This document shows, piece after piece, positions 47,563 to 57,300 of a stretch of 64,000 nucleotides of DNA. Below the pieces are notes generated by a model. It searched no databases and was not told the DNA's origin. It saw only the letters and a list, made by a program, of their open reading frames with translations. Location: NCBI RefSeq assembly GCF_003023845.1, contig NZ_PYFT01000001.1, positions 1,302,001-1,366,000 on the forward strand, read 5' to 3'. The stretch comes from Adhaeribacter arboris. Its GTDB lineage: Bacteria; Bacteroidota; Bacteroidia; Cytophagales; Hymenobacteraceae. Each line of letters starts with the position of its first letter. Position 1 is the first letter of the stretch. The translations under genes were made by a program, and so were the position numbers.

Positions 47563-48123
47563 TAAAAGAAATATAAACCGCTGAACTTCAAAAAAAACTA
47601 TTATAAATTTAAAGATATATAACTATTTCTTTGCTTTTACTTTTAAATAAACCTTCCTTATCCTCAGGGCTGTTTGTAGTTGGAAAAATTCAGATGTTTA
47701 ATGATTTTGCTATAATAGATATTATTTCAAACTCTTGGAAATAAGTTTAATTCAATCTTGGCTACATTTTCCTCTCAGAAGATAGCGGGTTAGCGGGCAC
47801 AGTTATGGAAGGAGTATATCTAAATACCGATTGGACCATTCATAATTTTTAGAGGAAGTCTGTTTATTCTTTGCATTTTTCTTCCGCAAGAATGGTAACT
47901 ATAATTGCCTTTTGGTTAATAATTGCCTTGCTCTTATCCGATTGCGCTACCTTTTTTTGTTAAAAGTGCCCTAAAAATGAACACTAAACTGTTCGGTTTC
48001 GCGACACTTTTCTGGAAAGCTTTAAGTAGAAAGTAGCTTAATGAGCTTGTTTAAGCCCTTTCTCCTTTTGGCAGATCATTTGTTAAACAAATATGAAGAT
48101 AATCCACTTTCATCCAGACCAGC

Positions 48124-48459
48124 ATGGGGAGAACTTATTTAGGAGAATTTGAAGAGTTAGTTTTATTAACCGTAGCCTCCCGTAAAGAAGAGGCGTACGG
48201 GGCCGCCCTCACCCAAACCATTCACCAGCAAACGGGGCGGATCGTGGTCCTGAGTGCCGTGCACGTCGCCTTGTACCGGCTAGAAGAGAAAGGTCTGGTT
48301 ACTTCCTCGCTGGGAGGAGCGACCCAGGAAAGAGGGGGACGCCGGAAAAGATTGTTTCGCATCACGGCTTACGGCCTGCAAGTACTAACGGAAATCCGGC
48401 AGGTACGCGAAGAATTGTGGCAACTAATCCCAAAAAACATCCAGCCTTTTTCGCTATGA
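48124..48459 (+). CDS. PadR family transcriptional regulator
   Basis: A 111-residue winged-helix protein typical of short PadR regulators: YLGEFEELVLLTVASRKEEA, YGAALTQTIHQQTGRIVVLS then AVHVALYRLEEKGLVTSSLG and GGRRKRLFRITAYGLQVLTE. PadR proteins usually repress the neighbouring gene until a ligand binds. Its stop codon overlaps the ATG of the permease gene (ATGA at 48456-48459), so translation of the two is coupled, and the permease is the likely regulated partner. Confidence 0.92.
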   Translation: MGRTYLGEFEELVLLTVASRKEEAYGAALTQTIHQQTGRIVVLSAVHVALYRLEEKGLVTSSLGGATQERGGRRKRLFRITAYGLQVLTEIRQVREELWQLIPKNIQPFSL

Positions 48460-51107
48460 AAATGAAACTGCAACCACCGGCCTGGCTCGACCAGCTTTTA
48501 ACCTGGCGCCTCCCTGCCGAACAGTTGGAGGAAGTACAGGGGGATCTGCACGAATTATACAATCAATGGACCGAAGAAAAAGGGAAAAGAAAAGCCCAAT
48601 GGCAATATACCCTTTCTGTCTTGAGCTTCTTACGGCCTCTGCCCAAACGGAATAGCCACTTTTCCCAAACTAACTATTCATCCTTAATTTTTCAATCCGA
48701 TATGATTCGTAGTTATTTAAAAATTGCTTTTCGCACTCTGGCGCGCAACAAAGTTTACTCGGCTATTAACGTGATGGGGCTCAGTATTGGCTTAGCGGCC
48801 GCCATGCTGATCATGCTCTATACCAAAGATGAACTCAGCTACGACCGTTTCCATCGCAATAACCCGCACATTTACCGGATTACCGGCAAGAATATTACCC
48901 CGGAAGGTAAAGTCAGCAATTTGATGGCCAGTACCGGTTTGTTCCAAGGACCAAAATTTGCAGCAGCCGTGCCGGAAATTCAGTCCTTTGTTCGCTTTCA
49001 TGAAAACCGTCATGACCTGAAGCGAGGGCAAGAAATTATTAGTCAAACTATTTTGCGAGCGGATTCCAGTTTCTTTTCCATCTTTTCCTTTCCGCTGCGG
49101 AGAGGCAATCCTAAAACGGCTTTGCAACAACCTAATTCGGTGGTGATTTCGGAAAAAATGGCCGAGCAACAGTTCGGAACCACGGATGCCCTGGGCAAAG
49201 TCATTTTCTTAAAAGATTCCTTTGCCAAAGACAGCCAATTTGCACCCTACCTGATAACCGGAGTGGCTCGAAATTCCCCGCAAAATTCGTCGATAAAGTT
49301 TGATGTGCTGCTGCCGTTCGTAGAAAAAAAAGAAGACATGCAAGACAACGAGAACTGGTTTAATATCTTCTTGAACACTTTCGTAGTACTGCGCCCGGAT
49401 GCAAACATTAAAGCGGTGGAAGCAAAAATGAACCGCGTTTATCAAGCGGATGCCAAAGAGGCTATCCTGAAGGCGGCGGAAAAATACGGATTTAAAGACC
49501 GGCAGGAATTTAGTTTACAACCTTTCACGGCCATGCACCTGAGTAAAGATTTACCGGCCGATAATGGGCTAGTGGACGCGAGTAATCCGATGTTCAGTTA
49601 CATTTTATCCGGTATTGCGGTGTTCATTTTACTAATTGCCTGTATTAACTTTATTAATTTAACCGTAGCGCGGTCGCTCAAGCGGGCCCGGGAAATTGGT
49701 GTCCGGAAGGTAATGGGAGGTGGACGTTTGCAACTAACGGTTCAATTTCTGGGCGAATCGTACGTGTTATGTTTCCTGGCCTTTTTATCGGCTTTGGCTT
49801 TGGTGTACCTAACTTTGCCTACTTTTAATCAACTGGCCAATAAAGCCCTTTCGCTTTCTTATTTACTCGATACCAAATTGGTGATGGGCTATTTAGCATT
49901 ATTCCTGGTAACCGGACTATTATCTGGTTTTTATCCAGCGTTGGTGCTATCGAGTTATAATCCCGTTCAGACCTTGTACAATCGATTTAACTTAGTGGGT
50001 AAAAATTACTTGCAGAAGTTTCTGGTGGTGCTGCAATTTGCTATTGCCTCCTTTCTGATTATTGGAACGCTAACGATTTATTCGCAATTCAATTATCTCA
50101 CCCGTAAAAACCTGGGTTATGATGATAAGCATGTCATAAGCGTTGAAAAGGCAAATTTAACCCGACCAGAAGCAAAGTTATTGCAAGAACAATTAACGCA
50201 GAATCCAAACATTTTAGCCGTTGCTCCCAAAAATGGCGGCAGATGGGGAACCCTGGCTAAAGTCAACGGCGATGCGGAAATTAATTTTGAATACGAAACC
50301 GTTGATCCGGCCTATTTGTCCTTGTTCAAAATTCCGGTAATAGCCGGACGAAACTTTTCGCGCACTCATCCTTCTGATTCGGTAAAATCGGTACTGGTGA
50401 ATGAAGCATTTGTGGAACAAGCAGGCTGGAAAGCGCCCCTTGGACAAACGGTAGATTTTTGGTACAATAATGAAAAATACACCGTAATTGGCGTAGTGAA
50501 AAATTATCATTACGCTGCGTTAAATGAGAAAATCGGTCCCCAACTATTCACGATGCGAGCAAAGAATGGCTATGGGAAAATCTTCCTCAAAATTAAACCG
50601 CAAACCGAAAGTGCGAGCCTGCAGTACCTGGAAGAAACATTTACCAAGCTATTTCCCCTTCACGCCTACAAGTATGAATTTCTGGATGAAAATAATTTAA
50701 AAAAGTACGAAGCAGAAGCCAAATGGAAACAGATCATGCTATTTGGCGCGCTCCTAACTATTTTTATTTCCTGCATCGGTCTTTTTGGGTTAGCTACGTT
50801 TACCGCCGAACAGCGCACGAAAGAGATTGGCATTCGCAAAGTGCTGGGTGCTTCGGTCACCAGTATAGTCCGTTTACTTTCTTCTGACTTTCTGAAATTA
50901 GTTGGTTTCTCCTTTGTATTTGCCTTCCCGGCGGCATATTACGCCACTGCCAAGTGGCTACAAAACTATCCTTACCGCATTGATATAAGCGCCTGGACCT
51001 TTGTAATAGCGGCCGTATCAGCTGTTTTAGTTGCCTTTTGCACGGTTAGCTTTCAATCCATTCGGGCAGCACGCGTGAACCCGGTGAAAAATCTACGGAG
51101 TGAATAA
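48456..51107 (+). CDS. MacB/FtsX-like ABC transporter permease with prefix domain
   Basis: An 883-residue permease. Residues 1-65 form the cytoplasmic prefix domain seen in PadR-associated permeases (PPAWLDQLLTWRLPAEQLEE, VQGDLHELYNQWTEEKGKRK). The rest is two MacB-type halves: LKIAFRTLARNKVYSAINVM then GLSIGLAAAMLIMLYTKDEL, a large periplasmic domain, and FtsX helices in ISGIAVFILLIACINFINLT-like and ARSLKRAREIGVRKVMGGGR regions, repeated at the C-terminus (FGLATFTAEQRTKEIGIRKV). The ATPase partner is not in the window. The ATG at 48456 in the ATGA overlap is preferred to a GTG at 48417. Substrates of such exporters are often antimicrobial peptides or lipoproteins; none is implied here. Confidence 0.9.
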   Translation: MKMKLQPPAWLDQLLTWRLPAEQLEEVQGDLHELYNQWTEEKGKRKAQWQYTLSVLSFLRPLPKRNSHFSQTNYSSLIFQSDMIRSYLKIAFRTLARNKVYSAINVMGLSIGLAAAMLIMLYTKDELSYDRFHRNNPHIYRITGKNITPEGKVSNLMASTGLFQGPKFAAAVPEIQSFVRFHENRHDLKRGQEIISQTILRADSSFFSIFSFPLRRGNPKTALQQPNSVVISEKMAEQQFGTTDALGKVIFLKDSFAKDSQFAPYLITGVARNSPQNSSIKFDVLLPFVEKKEDMQDNENWFNIFLNTFVVLRPDANIKAVEAKMNRVYQADAKEAILKAAEKYGFKDRQEFSLQPFTAMHLSKDLPADNGLVDASNPMFSYILSGIAVFILLIACINFINLTVARSLKRAREIGVRKVMGGGRLQLTVQFLGESYVLCFLAFLSALALVYLTLPTFNQLANKALSLSYLLDTKLVMGYLALFLVTGLLSGFYPALVLSSYNPVQTLYNRFNLVGKNYLQKFLVVLQFAIASFLIIGTLTIYSQFNYLTRKNLGYDDKHVISVEKANLTRPEAKLLQEQLTQNPNILAVAPKNGGRWGTLAKVNGDAEINFEYETVDPAYLSLFKIPVIAGRNFSRTHPSDSVKSVLVNEAFVEQAGWKAPLGQTVDFWYNNEKYTVIGVVKNYHYAALNEKIGPQLFTMRAKNGYGKIFLKIKPQTESASLQYLEETFTKLFPLHAYKYEFLDENNLKKYEAEAKWKQIMLFGALLTIFISCIGLFGLATFTAEQRTKEIGIRKVLGASVTSIVRLLSSDFLKLVGFSFVFAFPAAYYATAKWLQNYPYRIDISAWTFVIAAVSAVLVAFCTVSFQSIRAARVNPVKNLRSE

Positions 51108-51410
51108 AAGAGTAAAAAGTAACCGGACAAAAATGTGTTAAACCATTCCGACCTGCCGAAAAAACCTAGTGAGCTACCTAGCCGGGTAGTTTCCTCCGGA
51201 AGGACACCCCTACTAAAGTTGCTCTATTCAAACTCATTTTAATTGCTTCAGTAATTCGACTAAATTAATTTAGATTGCCATTTATTTAATCTGGTGATTG
51301 GTAAATTTTTACTAATCGAAATAACCAACAACTACTTACTACCAATTAGTATAACCAATAATCCGTAGGAAAATACTTTGCCCGCATTTTCCTACGGATG
51401 CACCTAATTT
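51108..51410. repeat. Intergenic region with repeats, locus G
   Basis: Small hairpins lie at about 51171-51186 (CTACC/GGGTAG) and 51192-51205 (TCCT/AGGA). TAATTCGAC at 51252-51260 with the following AAATTAATTTAGA recurs at locus F (33132-33154). AATAACCAACAAC words follow. A perfect 14-base inverted repeat, ATCCGTAGGAAAAT (51361-51374) and its complement (51386-51399), lies 12 bases past the stop of the minus-strand hydrolase gene, without a U-tract. Confidence 0.6.
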
Positions 51411-52511
51411 TTAGGCACTGCCGCTTCCGTTATAAGTTTCCCAAGATAAAGTTAAGGTACAACCAGAACCATTGGAAATAGGGAATCCGGTTAAATGAGC
51501 GCCGGCATAAAACTCTTGTTCAAAAGTGAGTTGCAGCGGCAAGGGTGGAATCAGGCTGTCGGGTATCCGCAGACTCAGAGCCGAGGTATACTTAGGTGGC
51601 AGGTATTTGGCAAAGAACATGGAAATTACATCGGCGGTTATTACCGGGGTTCGGGTACATGGCCCGCGGCCATTCTCGCAGGAACTGGTGCCGGATTGTA
51701 AATAATCCCAGTGGCGGCCATCTTTAAAAATAGCCAGGTGCTTCTGCAGGGCCAGGGAGGACCATAAGGTATTACTCACATTGGTAAACCAATCATCGGT
51801 TCCCCGGACAAATAAGGAAGGCTTATTCCAGCCTTGAATAGGCAAGGGTCCGGATGGCCAATCTTCCCACACCCCGGCAATGGAAACAAAAGCGGCTAAT
51901 TGATTCATGCTGGCAAATCGGGCCGCCAGCAAAGCGCCAAAGGAATGACCGATTATACCCGTATGCACCGCCGAAGAATAAAGTAAATTACTATGCGGCC
52001 AGCCCAATCGCATCCAGGTTACTATTTGGCCCAGGCGGGTTAAACTAGGGTGTTCCGGGTGGGAAGGATGGATAGAAATACCGGGCATTTCGGGCACCAC
52101 TACCACGTAGCCACACCGGGCCAGTTGAGCCGGTAATTGAAACCACTTCGTATAATGATTCATTTCGTCGCAATGGCCGTGGGCTAGAATTATAAGCGGA
52201 TAAAGGTAACGGGCCGGTAAAATAGCAGCATTTTGGGGCGAACCATCGATACTCGGGTAAAATACCCGGCATTTACCCGGTACCCCGTCGGTGGCACTAT
52301 AGTCTTTAAATCCGTAAAATACCGGGGTTAAGGCGTGTGGCTGCCAGCTAATGGGCGAAGGATTTGGGGGATTATCTTTACAGCTTCCTAATAAAAGTCC
52401 GCCTAAGCCCAGGCCGGCTAACTGCATAAAGGTGCGTCTGTTAAAGGCACGGGAATTTGCCAGGTTGCCAGATTCTAAACTGTTTATAAGGGATGGATTA
52501 TCTGTTTTCAT
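51411..52511 (-). CDS. Exported alpha/beta hydrolase, Tat lipoprotein signal
   Basis: A 366-residue protein. The N-terminus is a twin-arginine signal (Arg25-Arg26 in FNRRTFMQLAGLGLGGLLLG) with a lipobox ending at Cys44. The hydrolase domain resembles cutinase/PET-hydrolase or chlorophyllase-type folds: LIILAHGHCDEMNHYTKW, nucleophile Ser190 in GIIGHSFGALLAARFA, acid near Asp239 in FVRGTDDWF and His267 in GRHWDYL. The C-terminal domain (about 310-366) is beta-rich. The natural substrate is unknown; an extracellular ester or polymer is plausible from the secreted setting. It precedes three T9SS cargo genes on the same strand. Confidence 0.8.
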   Translation of the reverse strand: MKTDNPSLINSLESGNLANSRAFNRRTFMQLAGLGLGGLLLGSCKDNPPNPSPISWQPHALTPVFYGFKDYSATDGVPGKCRVFYPSIDGSPQNAAILPARYLYPLIILAHGHCDEMNHYTKWFQLPAQLARCGYVVVVPEMPGISIHPSHPEHPSLTRLGQIVTWMRLGWPHSNLLYSSAVHTGIIGHSFGALLAARFASMNQLAAFVSIAGVWEDWPSGPLPIQGWNKPSLFVRGTDDWFTNVSNTLWSSLALQKHLAIFKDGRHWDYLQSGTSSCENGRGPCTRTPVITADVISMFFAKYLPPKYTSALSLRIPDSLIPPLPLQLTFEQEFYAGAHLTGFPISNGSGCTLTLSWETYNGSGSA

Positions 52512-52663
52512 AGTAGATTATAGTTTGGAATAGAAGATGAAATGCATATTTGTCCGCGATAAAGGGGCGTACAGGATAGTTGTAAGAAGGAAGGGGCTTA
52601 GTTAAGTAAGTTTACCTTCCGGATGGGAATGCAGAATCTCTTTTTGAATTACTTCCTTAGCAA

Positions 52664-54190
52664 TTACTTATGAAGTACCATTTTCTTGGTGTCCACCCGT
52701 TCATTTTCTACCAGTAGCGAGTAGTAATAAATACCCGGAGTAAATTGACCGCCTTCAATTTGTAACTGACCATTTCCGTTGGCCGCCACCGGATAGGTTT
52801 TAACAATTTTGCCGTTGAAATCGGTGATTTCAATAACCGCACTACCGGCTTTTTGCGGCACATAATAGTGAATGGAGGTAGTTTGAGTAAAAGGATTAGG
52901 CGCATTTTGGGTAAGCACGGCCAGATTAGTATCCGCACTCTTTTGGGCGGAACCCGTATTACCCGGTAGCGATCGGGCGCCTAAAAGCTGATTTACCTGG
53001 GCGGTGAGCTTTTCTATTTGCTGGTCCTGGAGGGTTATTTTCTCCTCTTGTTCCTGGACCGCTTTTACCAGGATAGGAATGAGCCCGGTATAGTTTAAGG
53101 CTTTAAATTCAATAATTTCCGATTTAATTTGCGGTTGCCGCACGATATTTCCTTTCGCATCCACCTTGGACGGCAATGCTTCCAGGGCAGTATCAAACTT
53201 GGTATTCTTTACCAGGCCGGGCAGTACTTTTTCAACTTCTTGGGCCAGCAGGCCGTACTGTTCTTCGGTCGGCAATTTTAATAGTTTGTAAGCGCCATCC
53301 TGGCGGTATTGGTATTTCTTTGGGTGCAGCTGATTTATAATGCCCAAGGCGCTGGTAAAATCCTGGATATTTTGTTTTAGCTTTTGGTCGGAACTGGAAT
53401 AATAGCCGCCATTTACAAATATACTTTTGTTAAAATAGGCAGCATAGGTAGCGTGGGTAGTAGTAGCATACAAACCATAATTCGTGGACGAGGACCCAAA
53501 TAATCCGAGCCCCGATTGACTAAATGCCGAAACTCCAGTGCCGCTACCGCCGTGACTTCCTTCCACTCCTGCGGTTCCCGCTTGCCCGTTTTGAGCATGC
53601 CCCGACACACCGCTGCCATAAAGAGAGGCATACCCCACAATGCCGCTGCCTGGTCCGTCGGTAACGCCCATGATAGTAGCGCTTGAAAAAATGGCGGATA
53701 AATTACGAACATACACGGCGTTACCATAACCTGATTTTTCGCTGTACAAGGCAGAAGCGTTTACCGGATCTTTTACAAAAATACCCCCGCTGCCAATAGC
53801 TACCGCGCCCCCTTTAAAATTTAAATTAAGGGTATCCGCCACTCCGTTCTTTCGTGCCTGTATCTTATTAAAATCAAAGGCAAGATTATTGGATTTAAGC
53901 GAACCTATTAAAAAGTTGTCCGTGGTAGAAAGCGAAACATTGCCTCTAGAAGGTATATGCAGGAGCGCTTGGGGGGAAATAATGCCGATTCCTACAAAAC
54001 CATTACCGAGTATACGCATGCGTTCCCGGTTATTGGTCCGGAAGACAAGTGATCTATCATCTTTGGTACCAATAAAGTTTGAGGCGGGATTGGTGCCCGT
54101 ATTACCCGTAAGCGACCAATTCTGGGCTTGAGCGGATAGGGTAGCTGCGCCAAACAGGATAGCAGCTATAATTATATTTCTGTTTTTCAT
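52664..54190 (-). CDS. Tail-fiber-type (peptidase S74) protein with T9SS sorting domain
   Basis: A 508-residue secreted protein. A signal peptide (IIIAAILFGAATLSAQAQ) is followed by beta-rich fiber-like repeats. A peptidase S74 intramolecular chaperone domain comes next (from about residue 265: YYSSSDQKLKQNIQDFTSAL, HPKKYQYRQDGAYKLL, EEQYGLLAQEVEKVLPGLVK), then a coiled coil (KITLQDQQIEKLTAQVNQLL). The C-terminal 75 residues, starting NAPNPFTQTTSIHYYVPQ and ending MVLHK, are a T9SS type A sorting domain. S74 domains trimerise fibers and then cleave themselves off; here the cut would release or expose the C-terminal part. Together with T9SS targeting this suggests a surface-attached trimeric fiber. 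Confidence 0.88.
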   Translation of the reverse strand: MKNRNIIIAAILFGAATLSAQAQNWSLTGNTGTNPASNFIGTKDDRSLVFRTNNRERMRILGNGFVGIGIISPQALLHIPSRGNVSLSTTDNFLIGSLKSNNLAFDFNKIQARKNGVADTLNLNFKGGAVAIGSGGIFVKDPVNASALYSEKSGYGNAVYVRNLSAIFSSATIMGVTDGPGSGIVGYASLYGSGVSGHAQNGQAGTAGVEGSHGGSGTGVSAFSQSGLGLFGSSSTNYGLYATTTHATYAAYFNKSIFVNGGYYSSSDQKLKQNIQDFTSALGIINQLHPKKYQYRQDGAYKLLKLPTEEQYGLLAQEVEKVLPGLVKNTKFDTALEALPSKVDAKGNIVRQPQIKSEIIEFKALNYTGLIPILVKAVQEQEEKITLQDQQIEKLTAQVNQLLGARSLPGNTGSAQKSADTNLAVLTQNAPNPFTQTTSIHYYVPQKAGSAVIEITDFNGKIVKTYPVAANGNGQLQIEGGQFTPGIYYYSLLVENERVDTKKMVLHK

Positions 54191-54313
54191 TTCTTTTTAC
54201 TGTTTTATAATGAGTTGGTGGTATTTGTTCTTTAGTAAGATGGGTTAAAGAGTAAATGATTAGTTGATGGAATTGATTTTAAAGTTCTTTCCAGGTCTGA
54301 AAAGCCTAAGATG

Positions 54314-54354
54314 GGGAATGGTAGAAATGCTTTTATTCGTTTTCTACCATTCCC
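54314..54354. repeat. Perfect 14-bp hairpin after S8 protease gene
   Basis: GGGAATGGTAGAAA (54314-54327) and TTTCTACCATTCCC (54341-54354) are exact inverted copies with a 13-base loop, starting 20 bases past the stop of the minus-strand subtilase gene. No U-tract follows. Similar hairpins follow the M6 protease gene (59022-59062) and the hydrolase gene (51361-51399). Confidence 0.7.
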
Positions 54355-54373
54355 AGTATTGATGACCTTGTGG

Positions 54374-57300
54374 CTATTTAACTAAAATAACTTTTTGAAC
54401 GGTTACCGCGTGGGAAGTACTTAGCCGGAGGATATAGATACCCCCTTTTTCGGAAGTAATTTGCCAGCTCAATTCATACTTTTTGCCGACTTCTACTGTT
54501 CCTTTAAACAAGGTTTTTACTTCCGTACCCTGATTATCGTACACCTTAAGGTTAACTAATCCGGTTGTTTCCGGGGTAAAATCAATAGAAAGTTTATCCG
54601 TGAAAGGGTTGGGATACGTATTTAGGCGAAGGGTTTGTTTTACCGGCCCTTGTTCCGGCGCTAAGGTTGGTTCCACTTCTGAGATAGCTTCCGCTGGTGG
54701 CGCTATGGCTCCACCTGTAGGCGATACTTTTACCAGCCAGTAATCCGTGCCTCCCTGAGTCGGTTGGGTTCTATCACCCGAAAGATCCGATTCTGATCTA
54801 CCCCCGAGCAAATATCCGCCATCTGTTGTCTGCACCACGGAACGTAAGTTATCATCGGCATTGCCGCCAAAACGCTTGTCCCATTGTTTAGTACCGCTGT
54901 TATTAGTTTTTACAATCCAGTAATCGTAGCCGCCCTGACTGCCTTGTGATTTATCGCCGCTGTTGCCGGAGTTGGAACGGCCACCTAATAAGTAACCGCC
55001 ATCGTTCGTTTGAATGAGGGACTGAAGTTCTTCCACATCGGTGCCGCCAAAGCGTTTATCCCATAATTTGGTGCCGCTGCTGTTCATCTTCACGAGCCAG
55101 TAATCGGTACCGCCCTGGTTGGTTTGCGAATGATCGCCGCTGGCGTATGATCCGGAAGTACCCCCTACTAAGTAGTTACCATCGGAAGTACGAATTAGCG
55201 TTTGTAAGTCATCGTTTAAGCTGCCACCAAAGCGTTTGTCCCATTGCTTCGCCCCATTCGCATTAATCTTAATAACCCAGTAATCTCTACCACCCCGCGA
55301 AGGTTGGGTTTTATCGCCATTTTGTCCCGAAGTGGAGCGGCCACCGAGCAACAAACTGCCATCGGTATTTAGCACGGCGGCTTCTAACCAATCGTCGCCG
55401 GTGCCACCATAACGCTTGTCCCAGATTTTGTTACCGGTGCTGCTGATTTTAACTACCCAGTAGTCGGTGGCTCCCCAGTTTTCTACGGTTTTATCGCCAT
55501 TGTCCCCGGATAAGGAATGACCCGCCAGAATGTAATCGCCATTGGATAATTGAATTAAAGCGCGTAGATCATCATCTAAAGTACCGCCGAAACGTTTGTC
55601 CCACTGTTTCACCCCGTTGGCATTGACCTTGACTACCCAGTAGTCTTTATTTCCCCGGGAACCTTGGCTTTTATCACCCGCTATCACCGAAACGGAGTTA
55701 CCGCCCAGTAAGTATCCGCCATCGGCCGTAGCAATTAAAGCATTCAGGTTGTCATCGTCGTCGCCGCCAAAGCGTTTGTCCCATTGTTTGTTGCCCAAAG
55801 CATCGGTTTTCACCAGCCAGTAGTCGTTGCCGCCACGGCTGCCCTGGGTTTTATCGCCGCTGACCGAGGAAGGAGAATGACCACCCAGTAAATAGCCGCC
55901 ATCCTTGGTCCGAATGACCCGGGTGAAGTTATCCGTACCAGAGCCGCCAAAGCGTTTATTCCACTGCGAAGAAGCTACCACCGAATTAGCAATGGTAATA
56001 GTATAATCTTCCACTTCGCCGTTGGCAAAATCCGAACAAGCATCGGTACTCGTTACTAAGGTATTATACTTGCTCATTACCCGTAGCCGGCGTTGTCCGG
56101 TAGAAACAGTAGCCGGAATGGTAACAGTAGTACTAAAGAGCTCCGAACTAGCAGTAGGAGAAGCATACACAAATTCTCCGGCATCGTCGAAATCCTGGTC
56201 GTTGTTGTAGTCAATCCAAACCCCGAAGCCTTGCGGAAAAGAACCCGCCTGCACTTTCAGGGAAAATCTTTTTCCTTTAACCACGGTAGTGGTATTCGAA
56301 CCCGTAGCCGGAAAATTGGTATAACCGCCAATTATTCCATCGCAGCCCGATTCGTTGTGCACCAAAGTGTTAAAGCTGAAATTATTAATGTAATCGCCTT
56401 GCTGACAGTTAAGGGTTGGGACACAATAGCCAATAGCCACAGTATAATCTTCGGTTTCGCCCACATTAAAGGTGGTACAAGATTCATTGGCGGCAGGCAC
56501 CGCAAAATATTTGGTTCGTACCCGCATCCGCCGTAAACCGGTCGAAGCATTGGTTGGCACCGTTACCGTTCCGGTAAATACATTTTTGCCGGCCGAAGGA
56601 GATTTATAGACAAATTCGCCGGTATCGTTAAAATCTCCGTCATCGTTGTAATCAATCCACACCCCAAAGCCTTGCGACAGGTTTGGTCCACCTTGCAGGC
56701 TGATAGAATAACTCTGCCCTTTTAAGAGGCGGGTGGTATTGGTCCCTACCGGCTCATAGTTAATATAGTTGGCGGTTTGCCCGTTGCAGCCCGAATTATT
56801 ATTGATAAGGGTATTGAGGCTAAAATTATGAATAAAATCGCCGGAAGAACAAGGATTTTGGATAGCCGGTATACAGTAAGCGGATATGATCCATTGAAAA
56901 GGGCTGGTGCCGGTGCCGGCGGCATTGCTCACCTGGATGTATCCCGAACCCGCTCCAGCCGGCGATTTGGCCATAATGGTAGTTTCGTTCACGACGGTAA
57001 ACTCTGCGCTAACCCCGTTAAAAGTAACCGAACCAGCGCCCAGGAAATTTTTACCAATGATTTTTACGCTGGTACCCACTGGTCCGCCAACCGGTTCAAA
57101 ACCGTAGACAAGCGGTAAGCCCTGAATAAATTGTAAAGCTCGATAAGCATTCACCCGGCCGTATCCCATTTCATTGTTCCAGGTACCGTACGGGTGACCA
57201 GCGAGCGTTAAATATTCATAACCGCCTACTTTTTCGGCTGATTTTTGAAGGGCAATGGTATAATTAAGCGCGCTGTACTCCGGACGAAGGGAAGCCATTA

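Larger units (their letters stand above)
46867..48123. other. 1.26-kb gene-free region with decayed fragments
   Basis: No intact gene larger than a few dozen codons is found on either strand in this long gap, which is unusual in an otherwise compact window. The minus strand between about 47072 and 47562 carries pieces of coding sequence interrupted by stops and frame changes (listed separately). From 47580 to 48120 I see AT-rich DNA. It contains only a 23-codon hydrophobic micro-frame near 47893 (MVTIIAFWLIIALLLSDCAT) that looks like a truncated signal sequence, and the presumed promoter of the PadR gene. Confidence 0.6.

Noticed and set aside
47893-47964. 23-codon frame with a signal-like sequence ending in a cysteine
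   Set aside because: It stops right after the hydrophobic stretch and lies in a decayed region; too short to call a gene.
54900-55960. Regularly spaced DNA repeats that could suggest a CRISPR array
   Set aside because: The spacing is about 180 bases and in frame; they encode the 60-residue protein repeats of the subtilase.
56093-56536. 147-codon plus-strand frame inside the subtilase gene
   Set aside because: Antisense to the GEVED domains, with no protein-like pattern of its own.
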